Shown: positions 1 through 5,542 of the stretch, one piece after another
Numbering within the stretch: position 1 is the stretch's first letter
Layout: the number at the start of each line of letters is the position of its first letter
Source: Lentisphaerota bacterium
Lineage (GTDB): Bacteria; Verrucomicrobiota; Kiritimatiellia; RFP12; UBA3636
DNA: 19,877 nt
Reading direction: 5' to 3'
Assembly: GCA_022837245.1 (NCBI GenBank)
Contig: JALHHX010000023.1
Coordinates: 1 to 19,877 of the forward strand
Notes under the pieces: generated by a model
What the model saw: only the letters and a program-made list of their open reading frames with translations
Told to the model about the DNA's origin: nothing
Database searches by the model: none
Position numbers and translations under genes: made by a program

Positions 1-344
1 ACTTTGTTGTCTTCCTTGTTTGCTCACAAGAAGGAAGTGTACACAACCGCGTGACCTATTCAAAGCCCAGGTGTTGCGATAGCTGGTAGCCTGTGCGAAC
101 GGATGTGGTGTGGGCTTGGAGGAGGCACCTTTTTTTAAAAAAATGGTGTCTGTCCCCTAAATCGCCCGTGTAAAATTGCGCCTGTAAGAAACCCAAGCCG
201 TGGCGAGGTTGGTATAAGCCTGCATAATGGAAAGGTAGTAGGCGTTGGAGAAGTAGAATCGCAGGAAAATAGGCACGAATGAGGCTTAATCGTGGCAAAT
301 CCGAGTGAAAAGAAAAATATTTATTTATTTTTTCGCTTTTTCTC
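1..344. other. Non-coding leader region upstream of the alpha operon
   Basis: I find no convincing gene here. A 117-codon open frame on the minus strand (56-409) has no recognisable domain and covers the operon promoter, so I do not call it. The stretch contains a short inverted repeat (CTTCCTT at 11-17 against AAGGAAG at 31-37), a 7-bp closing pair (AAGCCCA 63-69 with TGGGCTT 111-117) that could bracket a small structured RNA, and an A/T-centred palindrome at 124-150. The last part (about 310-335) is an A/T-rich tract just upstream of the promoter and could act as an UP element. The usual upstream partners (infA, map, adk, secY) are not present in these bases. Confidence 0.5.
124..150. repeat. 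A/T-centred palindrome (GGCACC-T7-A7-T-GGTGTC)
   Basis: GGCACC (124-129), seven T (130-136), seven A (137-143), one T, then GGTGTC (145-150) fold back on themselves, with one G-T wobble and one single-base bulge. On the minus strand the outer arm reads GGGGACAGACACC followed by a T run. From memory, phrases like this occur near REP-associated (Y1-type) transposase genes and orphan palindromes. No transposase gene is visible in the window. It could instead act as a transcription terminator. Confidence 0.4.
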
Positions 345-373
345 TGGACATCCCGTCTGAAAAGGTGTAGATT
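345..373 (+). promoter_or_regulatory. Sigma70-type promoter of the alpha operon
   Basis: TGGACA (345-350) and TAGATT (368-373) are separated by exactly 17 bp, close to the TTGACA/TATAAT consensus, and are preceded by an A/T-rich tract. Transcription would begin near 380, leaving a leader of about 28 nt before rpmJ. This leader contains the ribosome-binding sequence AGGAG (398-402). The call rests on motif match and position only. Confidence 0.6.
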
Positions 374-408
374 GCCTGTCTTTTTCGAAACCAAGGCAGG
401 AGAGCGCA

Positions 409-522
409 ATGAAAGTGCGTAGTTCAGTTAAACGAGTGTGCGAGCGGTGCAAAGTTGTCCGCCGCCGCGGAATAGTGCGGGTAATCTGCACAAACCCGCG
501 TCATAAACAAAGGCAGGGCTAA
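409..522 (+). CDS. rpmJ: 50S ribosomal protein L36
   Basis: This is a 37-residue protein of the large ribosomal subunit. It starts MKVRSSVKRVCERCKVVRRR and has the zinc-binding layout of the C+ form of L36: C11 and C14 (CERC), a third Cys at position 27 (VICTNPRH) and His32. Length and basic composition match the family. AGGAG at 398-402 sits 6 nt before the ATG. It is the first gene of the alpha operon here, 11 nt ahead of rpsM; its stop codon TAA overlaps the ribosome-binding site AAGGAG of rpsM, so the two are probably translated together. Retention of all zinc ligands indicates the zinc-dependent form rather than the C- paralogue used in zinc starvation. Confidence 0.97.
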   Translation: MKVRSSVKRVCERCKVVRRRGIVRVICTNPRHKQRQG

Positions 523-533
523 GGAGACCGTTC

Positions 534-938
534 ATGCCAAGACTAATGGGTATAGACATCCCCGGCAAGAAGCGCATCGAGTATTCGCTTCGGTACATAC
601 ACGGGATCGGCCCCACGAGGGCTAAAGTTATTCTGGAGGAATCCAAAGTGGATCCCGCCAAGAGGGCCGACGATTTGACGGCGGAGGAAATTCGCGCAAT
701 CATCGACGTGATCCAGGCTAAATATCATGTGGAGGGGGATCTGCGCCGCGAAGTGTCGCAGAATATCCGCCGCCTGATTAGCATTGGCAGCTATCGCGGT
801 ACGCGTCACCGCAAGGGTCTGCCGGTACGCGGCCAGCGCACCAAAACAAACGCCCGCACCCGCAAAGGCGCCAAGCATACAGTTGGGGCAGTCCGCGACA
901 AGGCGGCGCGCACCGCGAGCAAAGCGGAAACAAAGTAA
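534..938 (+). CDS. rpsM: 30S ribosomal protein S13
   Basis: S13 lies in the head of the small subunit and contacts the P-site tRNA and the bridge to the large subunit. The 134-residue product opens with MPRLMGIDIPGKKRIEYSL, has the helix-turn motif GIGPTRAKVIL (about 25-35), and the characteristic basic tail RGTRHRKGLPVRGQRTKTNARTR from about residue 89. The C-terminal end is Ala/Lys-rich and slightly longer than in many bacteria. AAGGAG (521-526) is 7 nt before the ATG. It sits between rpmJ and rpsK in the conserved alpha-operon order. A long open frame on the opposite strand across this gene and the next is a coding shadow. Confidence 0.97.
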   Translation: MPRLMGIDIPGKKRIEYSLRYIHGIGPTRAKVILEESKVDPAKRADDLTAEEIRAIIDVIQAKYHVEGDLRREVSQNIRRLISIGSYRGTRHRKGLPVRGQRTKTNARTRKGAKHTVGAVRDKAARTASKAETK

Positions 939-962
939 CGAGCAATCATCAAGGATGACTAA

Positions 963-1595
963 ATGTCTGAAGAAGTAGCTGACAAAATCGAAAAAGTTCC
1001 CGCGGAGGGTGCGGCCAAAAAGGCCAAAAAAGCTCCCGCGGAGGGCGGCGCCGCAAAGGCGAAGAAGACGGAAGGGGATGCCCCCGCCAAGACCAAGAAG
1101 GGCGAAGAGACCAAGGTCGAGGAAGTGGCTGCCGCGAAGCCGGCGGAGGTACAGGTTGAGACAGACGCCATGGCAATAGTCATGGGCGACGACGTGGTAA
1201 CGGCCGCCCCGGCGGCTGATGCCAAGGGCAAAAAAAGCCGCGTCAAGTCGATCCCTGCCGGGATAGTCCATATACGGGCGTCGTTCAACAACACTCAGTG
1301 CTGCATCAGCGACGTGCGCGGCAACGTGATTTCGTGGAGCTCCTCCGGCAAGGCGGGGTTCAAGGGATCGCGCAAGTCCACGGCGTTCGCCGGGACTATG
1401 ATCGCTCAGGATTGCGCAAGAGTCGCGATGGCCAAGGGCATGCACGAGGTTGAAATCCGCGTGCAGGGCGCCGGCGCCGGCCGCGAGTCCGCGATCCGCG
1501 CGATAGCGAACTCGGGCATGGCGGTCAGCCTCATCAAGGACATAACGCCGATTCCGCACAACGGGTGCCGTCAGCGTAAGAGAAGGAGAGTGTAA
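963..1595 (+). CDS. rpsK: 30S ribosomal protein S11 with long Lys/Ala/Glu-rich N-terminal extension
   Basis: S11 forms part of the platform of the small subunit near the mRNA exit. Residues about 89-210 are the standard S11 fold: HIRASFNNT (103-111), GFKGSRKST (132-140), GAGAGRES (169-176) and the C-terminal DITPIPHNGC before a basic tail. Bacterial S11 is normally about 129 residues, while this product is 210. The first ~80 residues are an extension rich in Lys, Ala and Glu with a repeated PAEG...AAKKAKK unit, probably disordered. The ATG at 963 has AAGGA (951-955) 7 nt upstream. An internal ATG at 1170 has only a distant GGAGGT (1145-1150), about 19 nt away, so the long start is preferred. 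The stop codon is 1 nt before the rpsD start. Confidence 0.95.
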   Translation: MSEEVADKIEKVPAEGAAKKAKKAPAEGGAAKAKKTEGDAPAKTKKGEETKVEEVAAAKPAEVQVETDAMAIVMGDDVVTAAPAADAKGKKSRVKSIPAGIVHIRASFNNTQCCISDVRGNVISWSSSGKAGFKGSRKSTAFAGTMIAQDCARVAMAKGMHEVEIRVQGAGAGRESAIRAIANSGMAVSLIKDITPIPHNGCRQRKRRRV

Positions 1596-1596
1596 C

Positions 1597-2229
1597 ATGG
1601 GCAGATATACAGGACCGGTTTGCCGCCGTTGCCGCCGGGAAGGCATGAAGTTGAACCTAAAGGGCGCGCGTTGCCAGATGGCGAAGTGCCCAATCGAACA
1701 GGGCCGCCCGGTTCCGGGCATGCACGGCATGCGCCGCTTGCGCAAGACCTCGGACTACGGCAACCAGCTCCGCGAGAAGCAGCGCCTGCGCAACCAGTAC
1801 GGCCTGCAGGAAGGCCAGTTCCACCGAGTGTACGAAGAGGCGCTCAGGCGCCGCGGCGTCACGGGCGAGACACTGCTGCAGCTGCTTGAAACGCGGCTCG
1901 ACAACGTCGTATACCGCCTCGGGTTCGCCACATCCCGCGCCGCCGCGCGCCAGTTCGTGCGCCACAATCACGTCACGCTTAACGGACACAAGGCCAACAT
2001 CCCATCGATGGTTCTCAAGGCGGGTGACGTTGTTCAGGTTCGTGATCGCGATCAGAGCAAGAACGCGGCGCGCCAGGCATTCGAAGGAACGGCAGCTGGG
2101 CGTGTCACGCCCACGTGGCTTTCAGTGGACGGCGAGAAGCTCCGCGGCGAGGTGATTTCAATCCCGACCCGCGAGGAGATCGCCCCAATCGTCAACGAGC
2201 AGCTCGTGGTCGAACTTTACTCACGTTAA
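1597..2229 (+). CDS. rpsD: 30S ribosomal protein S4
   Basis: S4 is a primary 16S rRNA-binding assembly protein and, in several bacteria, the translational repressor of the alpha operon. The 210-residue product has the zinc-binding N-terminus of the C+ type: C9, C12, C26 and C31 (C-x2-C-x13-C-x4-C, the Thermus arrangement). An S4 RNA-binding domain follows, with LETRLDNVVYRLGFATSRAAARQ at about 96-118 and VTLNG shortly after. The C-terminal PTREEI and VVELYSR are also typical. The start overlaps the end of the rpsK reading region (GGAGAG just upstream), which suggests coupling. A 75-nt gap with possible RNA structure separates it from rpoA. Confidence 0.97.
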   Translation: MGRYTGPVCRRCRREGMKLNLKGARCQMAKCPIEQGRPVPGMHGMRRLRKTSDYGNQLREKQRLRNQYGLQEGQFHRVYEEALRRRGVTGETLLQLLETRLDNVVYRLGFATSRAAARQFVRHNHVTLNGHKANIPSMVLKAGDVVQVRDRDQSKNAARQAFEGTAAGRVTPTWLSVDGEKLRGEVISIPTREEIAPIVNEQLVVELYSR

Positions 2230-2240
2230 TGTTTTCAGTC

Positions 2241-2278
2241 GGGTTTCCCCGCATTCGCCGGAATCCCCAACAAGCGGG
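2241..2278 (+). promoter_or_regulatory. Possible RNA hairpin/pseudoknot in the rpsD-rpoA gap
   Basis: GGGTTTCC (2241-2248) can pair with GGAATCCC (2260-2267) with one T-T mismatch. Loop bases CCGC (2249-2252) are complementary to GCGG (2274-2277), just upstream of the rpoA ribosome-binding region (AAGGAAAGG). The two pairings could alternate or form a pseudoknot. S4 is known to bind a pseudoknot in the E. coli alpha-operon leader, but any such role here is a guess. Confidence 0.25.
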
Positions 2279-2304
2279 TTCCTGCAAGGAAAGGACGGCA
2301 TAAC

Positions 2305-3297
2305 ATGCCTATAAGACTTAACAGATTCGAAATGCCGAAGCATGTCATCAAGGACAAGGCCACGGCCACACCGAAATTCGGCGCGTACACGGCGGAGCCT
2401 TTTGAAATCGGCTACGCACGCACGATCGGGAACTCACTGAGGCGCGTGCTGCTCTCCTCCATCGAGGGAGTGGCCGTATCCGCAGTGCGCATTCAAGGCG
2501 CAAGCCACGAGTTCTGCTCGTTGCCGGGGGTGACGGAGGACGTAACCTCCATTATACTCGCGCTAAAGAAGGTGCTCGTCAAGACGTTCACGCGCACGCC
2601 GCCATGTGTTAGCATCAAACGCAAGGGACCATGCGTGGTCACAGCGGGCGATCTCGCCTTGGAGGGCAGCATAGAGGTGCTGAATCCCCACCACCACATC
2701 GCCACCGTGAATGCGGACGGCGAGTTCGAAATCGATGTGTTTTTCTCAATTGGCCGAGGCTTCTGCCCCGCCGAGTGGGACGAGGGCAAACAACAGGAAA
2801 TCGGGATAATCCCCGTGGACCGCATCTATTCGCCCGTAACGCGCGTCAATTTCGAAATTTCCAATACACGCGTCGGACAGCACACGGACTACGAAAAACT
2901 CACGCTCGAAATCACGACCGACGGTCGTATCGAGCCGGATGAAGCCCTCGTCACCTCCGCCGCGATCATGAGGCACCACCTCGACGTGTTTGTGGGATAC
3001 AGCAAGGATGTCGTTGACGACGCGGAAGACCTGGAGTCGGAAGAGGATTTGCGCGACAACCTCGTCCGCAAGCTCAACATGAGCGTCAACGAAATCGAGC
3101 TCAGCGTCCGCGCCGCAAACTGCCTCAACAACGCCAACATCACAACCGTGGGCGAACTGGCGCAGAAGACCGAGGCGGATATGCTCAAGTACAGGAATTT
3201 CGGCAAGAAATCGCTTCTGGAAATCAAGCAGAAGCTGGAGGAACTTGGACTTTCCCTTGGATACAAGTTTGATCCGTCGCTCCTCGAAAACAAATAA
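2305..3297 (+). CDS. rpoA: DNA-directed RNA polymerase alpha subunit
   Basis: This is the assembly scaffold of RNA polymerase. The 330-residue length is standard. The N-terminal dimerisation domain (about 1-240) includes EPFEIGYARTIGNSLRRVLL at 31-50 and the TRVNFEISNTRVGQHTDYEKL region. The acidic linker (DDAEDLESEEDLRDN) leads to the C-terminal domain (about 260-322) with LSVRAANCL. R269 there corresponds to E. coli R265, which contacts UP-element DNA, and the helix-hairpin-helix NFGKKSLLEIKQKL follows. The C-terminal domain is therefore able in principle to bind UP-element DNA like the A/T tract before the operon promoter. The start is supported by AAGGAAAGG upstream. rplQ follows after 27 nt. 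Confidence 0.98.
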   Translation: MPIRLNRFEMPKHVIKDKATATPKFGAYTAEPFEIGYARTIGNSLRRVLLSSIEGVAVSAVRIQGASHEFCSLPGVTEDVTSIILALKKVLVKTFTRTPPCVSIKRKGPCVVTAGDLALEGSIEVLNPHHHIATVNADGEFEIDVFFSIGRGFCPAEWDEGKQQEIGIIPVDRIYSPVTRVNFEISNTRVGQHTDYEKLTLEITTDGRIEPDEALVTSAAIMRHHLDVFVGYSKDVVDDAEDLESEEDLRDNLVRKLNMSVNEIELSVRAANCLNNANITTVGELAQKTEADMLKYRNFGKKSLLEIKQKLEELGLSLGYKFDPSLLENK

Positions 3298-3324
3298 GCC
3301 GGATAGACAGAAAGACAATCTAAA

Positions 3325-3738
3325 ATGCGCCACAGAAAACAAAACACCAAGTTCGGCCGCTCTAAATCACACAGGGAGCAACTTATCTCCATGCTGGTGG
3401 TCGGGCTCATCAAATCAATGTCCATTCAAACCACTCTTCCAAAAGCGAAGGTCGCACGCCAGCTCGCGGACAAAATGGTCACTGCAGCCCGCAAGGGCGA
3501 CGTCGCTTCACGCCGCCGCGTGATGGCCCGCCTGCAGGACGAAGAGGCCGTCAAAAAGCTGTTCGGCACGATCGTTCCGATCATGGAAGGTCGCCCCGGC
3601 GGCTTCACACGCATAACAAAGCTCGGCCGTCGCAGCAGCGACTCCTCCGAGATGTGCGTACTCGCCTGGGTTACTGAAAAATACGAGCCCAAAGCCGAAG
3701 CTGCTCCGACCACCGAAGCGGCGGCAGTAGAAGCCTAG
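3325..3738 (+). CDS. rplQ: 50S ribosomal protein L17
   Basis: L17 is a large-subunit protein near the peptide exit tunnel. The 137-residue product begins MRHRKQNTKFGRSKSHREQ, the family signature, continues with the conserved core (LADKMVTAARKG), and ends its conserved part with GGFTRITKLGRRSSD and AWVTEKYE. A short Ala/Glu/Pro-rich tail (about 122-137) goes beyond the usual end, in line with the Ala-rich additions on S11 and S13 in this operon. No strong ribosome-binding sequence precedes the ATG, so translation is probably coupled to rpoA, which ends 27 nt before. It is the last gene of the operon and is followed by a strong terminator. Confidence 0.96.
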   Translation: MRHRKQNTKFGRSKSHREQLISMLVVGLIKSMSIQTTLPKAKVARQLADKMVTAARKGDVASRRRVMARLQDEEAVKKLFGTIVPIMEGRPGGFTRITKLGRRSSDSSEMCVLAWVTEKYEPKAEAAPTTEAAAVEA

Positions 3739-3803
3739 TTACAAGGCGTAAGGCACATTGGCGTGGCGCACCTAGCACTCGCTACGCTATCAGACATTAA
3801 ATT

Positions 3804-3836
3804 CCGCCATGCCCGCTGGGCGTGGCGGTGTTTTTT
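3804..3836 (+). terminator. Intrinsic terminator of the alpha operon
   Basis: CCGCCATGCCC (3804-3814) and GGGCGTGGCGG (3818-3828) form an 11-bp stem with one T-G wobble and a 3-nt loop, followed by TGTTTTTT. It lies 65 nt after rplQ. A second hairpin without a T tract (GCGTGGCG 3761-3768 with CGCTACGC 3780-3787) lies just before it. An 11-bp direct repeat, CTATCAGACAT, flanks the terminator (3787-3797 and 3853-3863). Confidence 0.92.
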
Positions 3837-3881
3837 ACCCAAGTGATTTGATCTATCAGACATCCAAGAATTCCAAAAGTC

Positions 3882-3895
3882 AAGGAGAGCATGTG
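3882..3895 (+). promoter_or_regulatory. Ribosome-binding site that fixes a GTG start for the MFS gene
   Basis: AAGGAG (3882-3887) lies 5 nt before GTG (3893-3895), in frame with the permease. The first in-frame ATG upstream (3809) is inside the terminator stem and has no ribosome-binding sequence, so it is not a plausible start. Confidence 0.8.
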
Positions 3896-5077
3896 CACCG
3901 GAAATTGACAAACCCAAAGTACCAGGCAAAGGCGTTGCTTGTCATCGTATATCTTGGTTTTATAAGCCTTGGTTTGCCGGACACGGCATTCGGGGTTGCT
4001 TGGCCGTTTATGCGCATCGATCTCGGGTCGCCGGTGACATACGCCGGGATTATATCCTTTACGATCACGATGCTTTCCTCAACCGCCGCTTTCTGTAGCG
4101 GTCCTCTTATCAAACGTTTCGGCACAGGCAAGCTACTCGTCGTTTGCGGTTTTCTAACAGGAACAGCGTTAATTCTGACCTCGTTCATATCCAACTTCTG
4201 GATACTAGTTGCGCTGGCAATACCTCTCGGGATAGGCGCCGGTTCCATCGATTCAGGATTGAACTACCACGTAGCCAGCCATTATGAAAGCAGACATATG
4301 AACTGGCTCCACGGTTGCTGGGGTATTGGCGCCACAATCGGGCCGGCCATGGTGACTGCATTAATCGGTCTCGGGCTAACCTGGCGGGCAGGATATGCGA
4401 CTTTAGGCGCAATCCAACTGACACTCACCTGCTTGTTCTTTTATACCCTCCCCCTTTGGACACTGCCTGGCGGAAAGATCACCTCCGACACCGCGAAACA
4501 GAGTGTTGAAGACGGCAAGGCAAAGAAGGATTACCGCTTCTGGACTTCCGCTTCCATGTTCTTTCTGTACGGAGGCATGGAGATGAGCCTCGGACTGTGG
4601 GGCTACCAACTTATGGTCAATGTCCACGGAGTTAATCCAAAAACGGCGGGTTTCTTCGTGTCGTGCTACTGGGGCGGTCTGATGATCGGTCGTTTCCTGT
4701 CCGGCTTCGTTTCAGATAAAATCGGCAACAGACGACTGATACAATCCAGCACAACCGGGGCTGTGCTGGGCGGACTTACGCTGATTTTCAGCACTTCTTC
4801 ATGTGTCGCATTGGCCGCGCTGGTGTGGATAGGATTTTCCCTTGCTGCTTTTTATCCATCAATGATGCACGAGACGCCCCGCCGCTTTGACGGACCGACA
4901 ACGCGCACTCTCATGGGCTTTCAGAGCGGTGCCGGGGCTCTTGGTTTCGGTCTCTACCCTCCTCTGGTCGGCATTGTCGCAGCAAGAACCACTTTCGGAA
5001 TTCTACCCTACGTTGTTGTCATTCACGGCCTTTTGCTCTTCATCATGCGCATTGTGATAGACAAAGGCAGAGAATAA
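3893..5077 (+). CDS. Major facilitator superfamily permease (sugar-type, FucP-like)
   Basis: This is an inner-membrane secondary transporter of 394 residues, the usual 12-helix MFS size. Near the N-terminus it has LGFISLGLPDTAFGVAWPFM, a motif of fucose-permease-like MFS proteins. It then has a short cytoplasmic loop KRFGTGK in the position of the MFS motif A, an ALAIPLGIGAGSIDSGLNY helix, MNWLHGCWGIGA, and in the second half YWGGLMIGRFLSGFVSDKIGNRR, which repeats the motif A pattern. The substrate is not determined by sequence. Position beside a GH78-like enzyme hints at a sugar or a released saccharide. The gene starts 57 nt after the operon terminator and needs its own promoter, which I could not identify with confidence. 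Confidence 0.88.
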   Translation: MHRKLTNPKYQAKALLVIVYLGFISLGLPDTAFGVAWPFMRIDLGSPVTYAGIISFTITMLSSTAAFCSGPLIKRFGTGKLLVVCGFLTGTALILTSFISNFWILVALAIPLGIGAGSIDSGLNYHVASHYESRHMNWLHGCWGIGATIGPAMVTALIGLGLTWRAGYATLGAIQLTLTCLFFYTLPLWTLPGGKITSDTAKQSVEDGKAKKDYRFWTSASMFFLYGGMEMSLGLWGYQLMVNVHGVNPKTAGFFVSCYWGGLMIGRFLSGFVSDKIGNRRLIQSSTTGAVLGGLTLIFSTSSCVALAALVWIGFSLAAFYPSMMHETPRRFDGPTTRTLMGFQSGAGALGFGLYPPLVGIVAARTTFGILPYVVVIHGLLLFIMRIVIDKGRE

Positions 5078-5093
5078 AATTCTGGAACGACTC

Positions 5094-5118
5094 GTGGCAG
5101 AGTCCCTACCCTGCCGAC
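5094..5118. repeat. REP-like hairpin (dispersed copy)
   Basis: TGGCAGAGT (5095-5103), loop CCCT, and ACCCTGCCG (5108-5116) form a stem with one internal A-C mismatch. The arms, the 4-nt loop and the mismatch position match the hairpins in the tandem array at 8068-8266. It lies 17 nt after the MFS stop codon, the usual place for REP elements. Confidence 0.65.
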
Positions 5119-5459
5119 CGAAGACATAGCCGTTGATTCTGCGTATTTCTTATTGTCTTAGTTGTCCACGGCGTCCCAAATTTTATGCTACTCAGCGTAT
5201 TGAAAGCTCAAAGGAAACGCATCCCCCATGAAGCGTAGCATGTGCGATTAGTCCGCCAAAGGTGCGTTTACCTTGAGAATCGACCTCGTCAGACACGATG
5301 GTCTCCCGCAGAGGCATTTGCAACAGAGTCGATGAAGCCTGCTGGCAAGGGCCTGCCCGCAGGGAGTGAATAAAAAGCGGCTCGGAAAGATTGCGTTCAG
5401 ATGTTGCGGAATTGTGCGACAGCAATGCAACTGTAGACAGCAAAGCATTTTAATCACTT

Positions 5460-5485
5460 CCCGCAAGCAGTCCCATGCTTGCGGG
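5460..5485. terminator. Perfect 10-bp hairpin at the 3' end of the GH78-like gene
   Basis: CCCGCAAGCA (5460-5469) and TGCTTGCGGG (5476-5485) pair fully around a 6-nt loop. It lies 57 nt beyond the minus-strand stop codon. There is no T tract on either side, so it is at best an atypical terminator or an mRNA 3'-end stabiliser. Confidence 0.4.
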
Positions 5486-5542
5486 CTTGCGCAGGGCGCA
5501 AGGGCGAAAAGCGCTCCACGCCGCCGATACTGGAATACTTCT

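Larger units (their letters stand above)
5078..5542. other. Convergent intergenic region with two hairpins, no gene called
   Basis: This gap separates the MFS gene from the GH78-like gene, which read towards each other. It contains a REP-like hairpin (5094-5118) and a perfect 10-bp stem (5460-5485). An 83-codon minus-strand frame (5192-5443) and overlapping frames on both strands are open, but I recognise no domain, ribosome-binding site or family, so none is called. A decayed gene remnant is possible. Confidence 0.5.

Noticed and set aside
63..136. Small structured RNA (SRP RNA, 6S or similar) ending at the T run
   Set aside because: The 7-bp closing stem is present, but none of the conserved sequences of SRP RNA, tmRNA, RNase P RNA or 6S RNA could be found.
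56..409. 117-codon minus-strand open frame in the upstream region
   Set aside because: It spans the operon promoter and the A/T palindrome, has no ribosome-binding site or known family, and is more easily explained as non-coding DNA.
1467..1490. GAGAGRES in S11 where E. coli has GPGPGRES
   Set aside because: Variation at the two prolines occurs among bacterial S11 proteins as far as I recall; not notable on its own.
543..1745. 400-codon minus-strand open frame across rpsM-rpsK-rpsD
   Set aside because: Composition is that of an antisense shadow of GC-rich ribosomal genes; no domain is recognisable and three conserved genes occupy the other strand.
3809..3892. ATG at 3809 as start of the MFS gene (28 additional residues)
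   Set aside because: It lies inside the terminator stem, has no ribosome-binding site and encodes a non-membrane, non-conserved stretch. GTG at 3893 has AAGGAG at the right distance.
5192..5443. 83-codon minus-strand frame in the convergent gap
   Set aside because: No family recognised and no ribosome-binding site; overlapping open frames exist on both strands, so openness alone is weak evidence. A gene remnant cannot be excluded.
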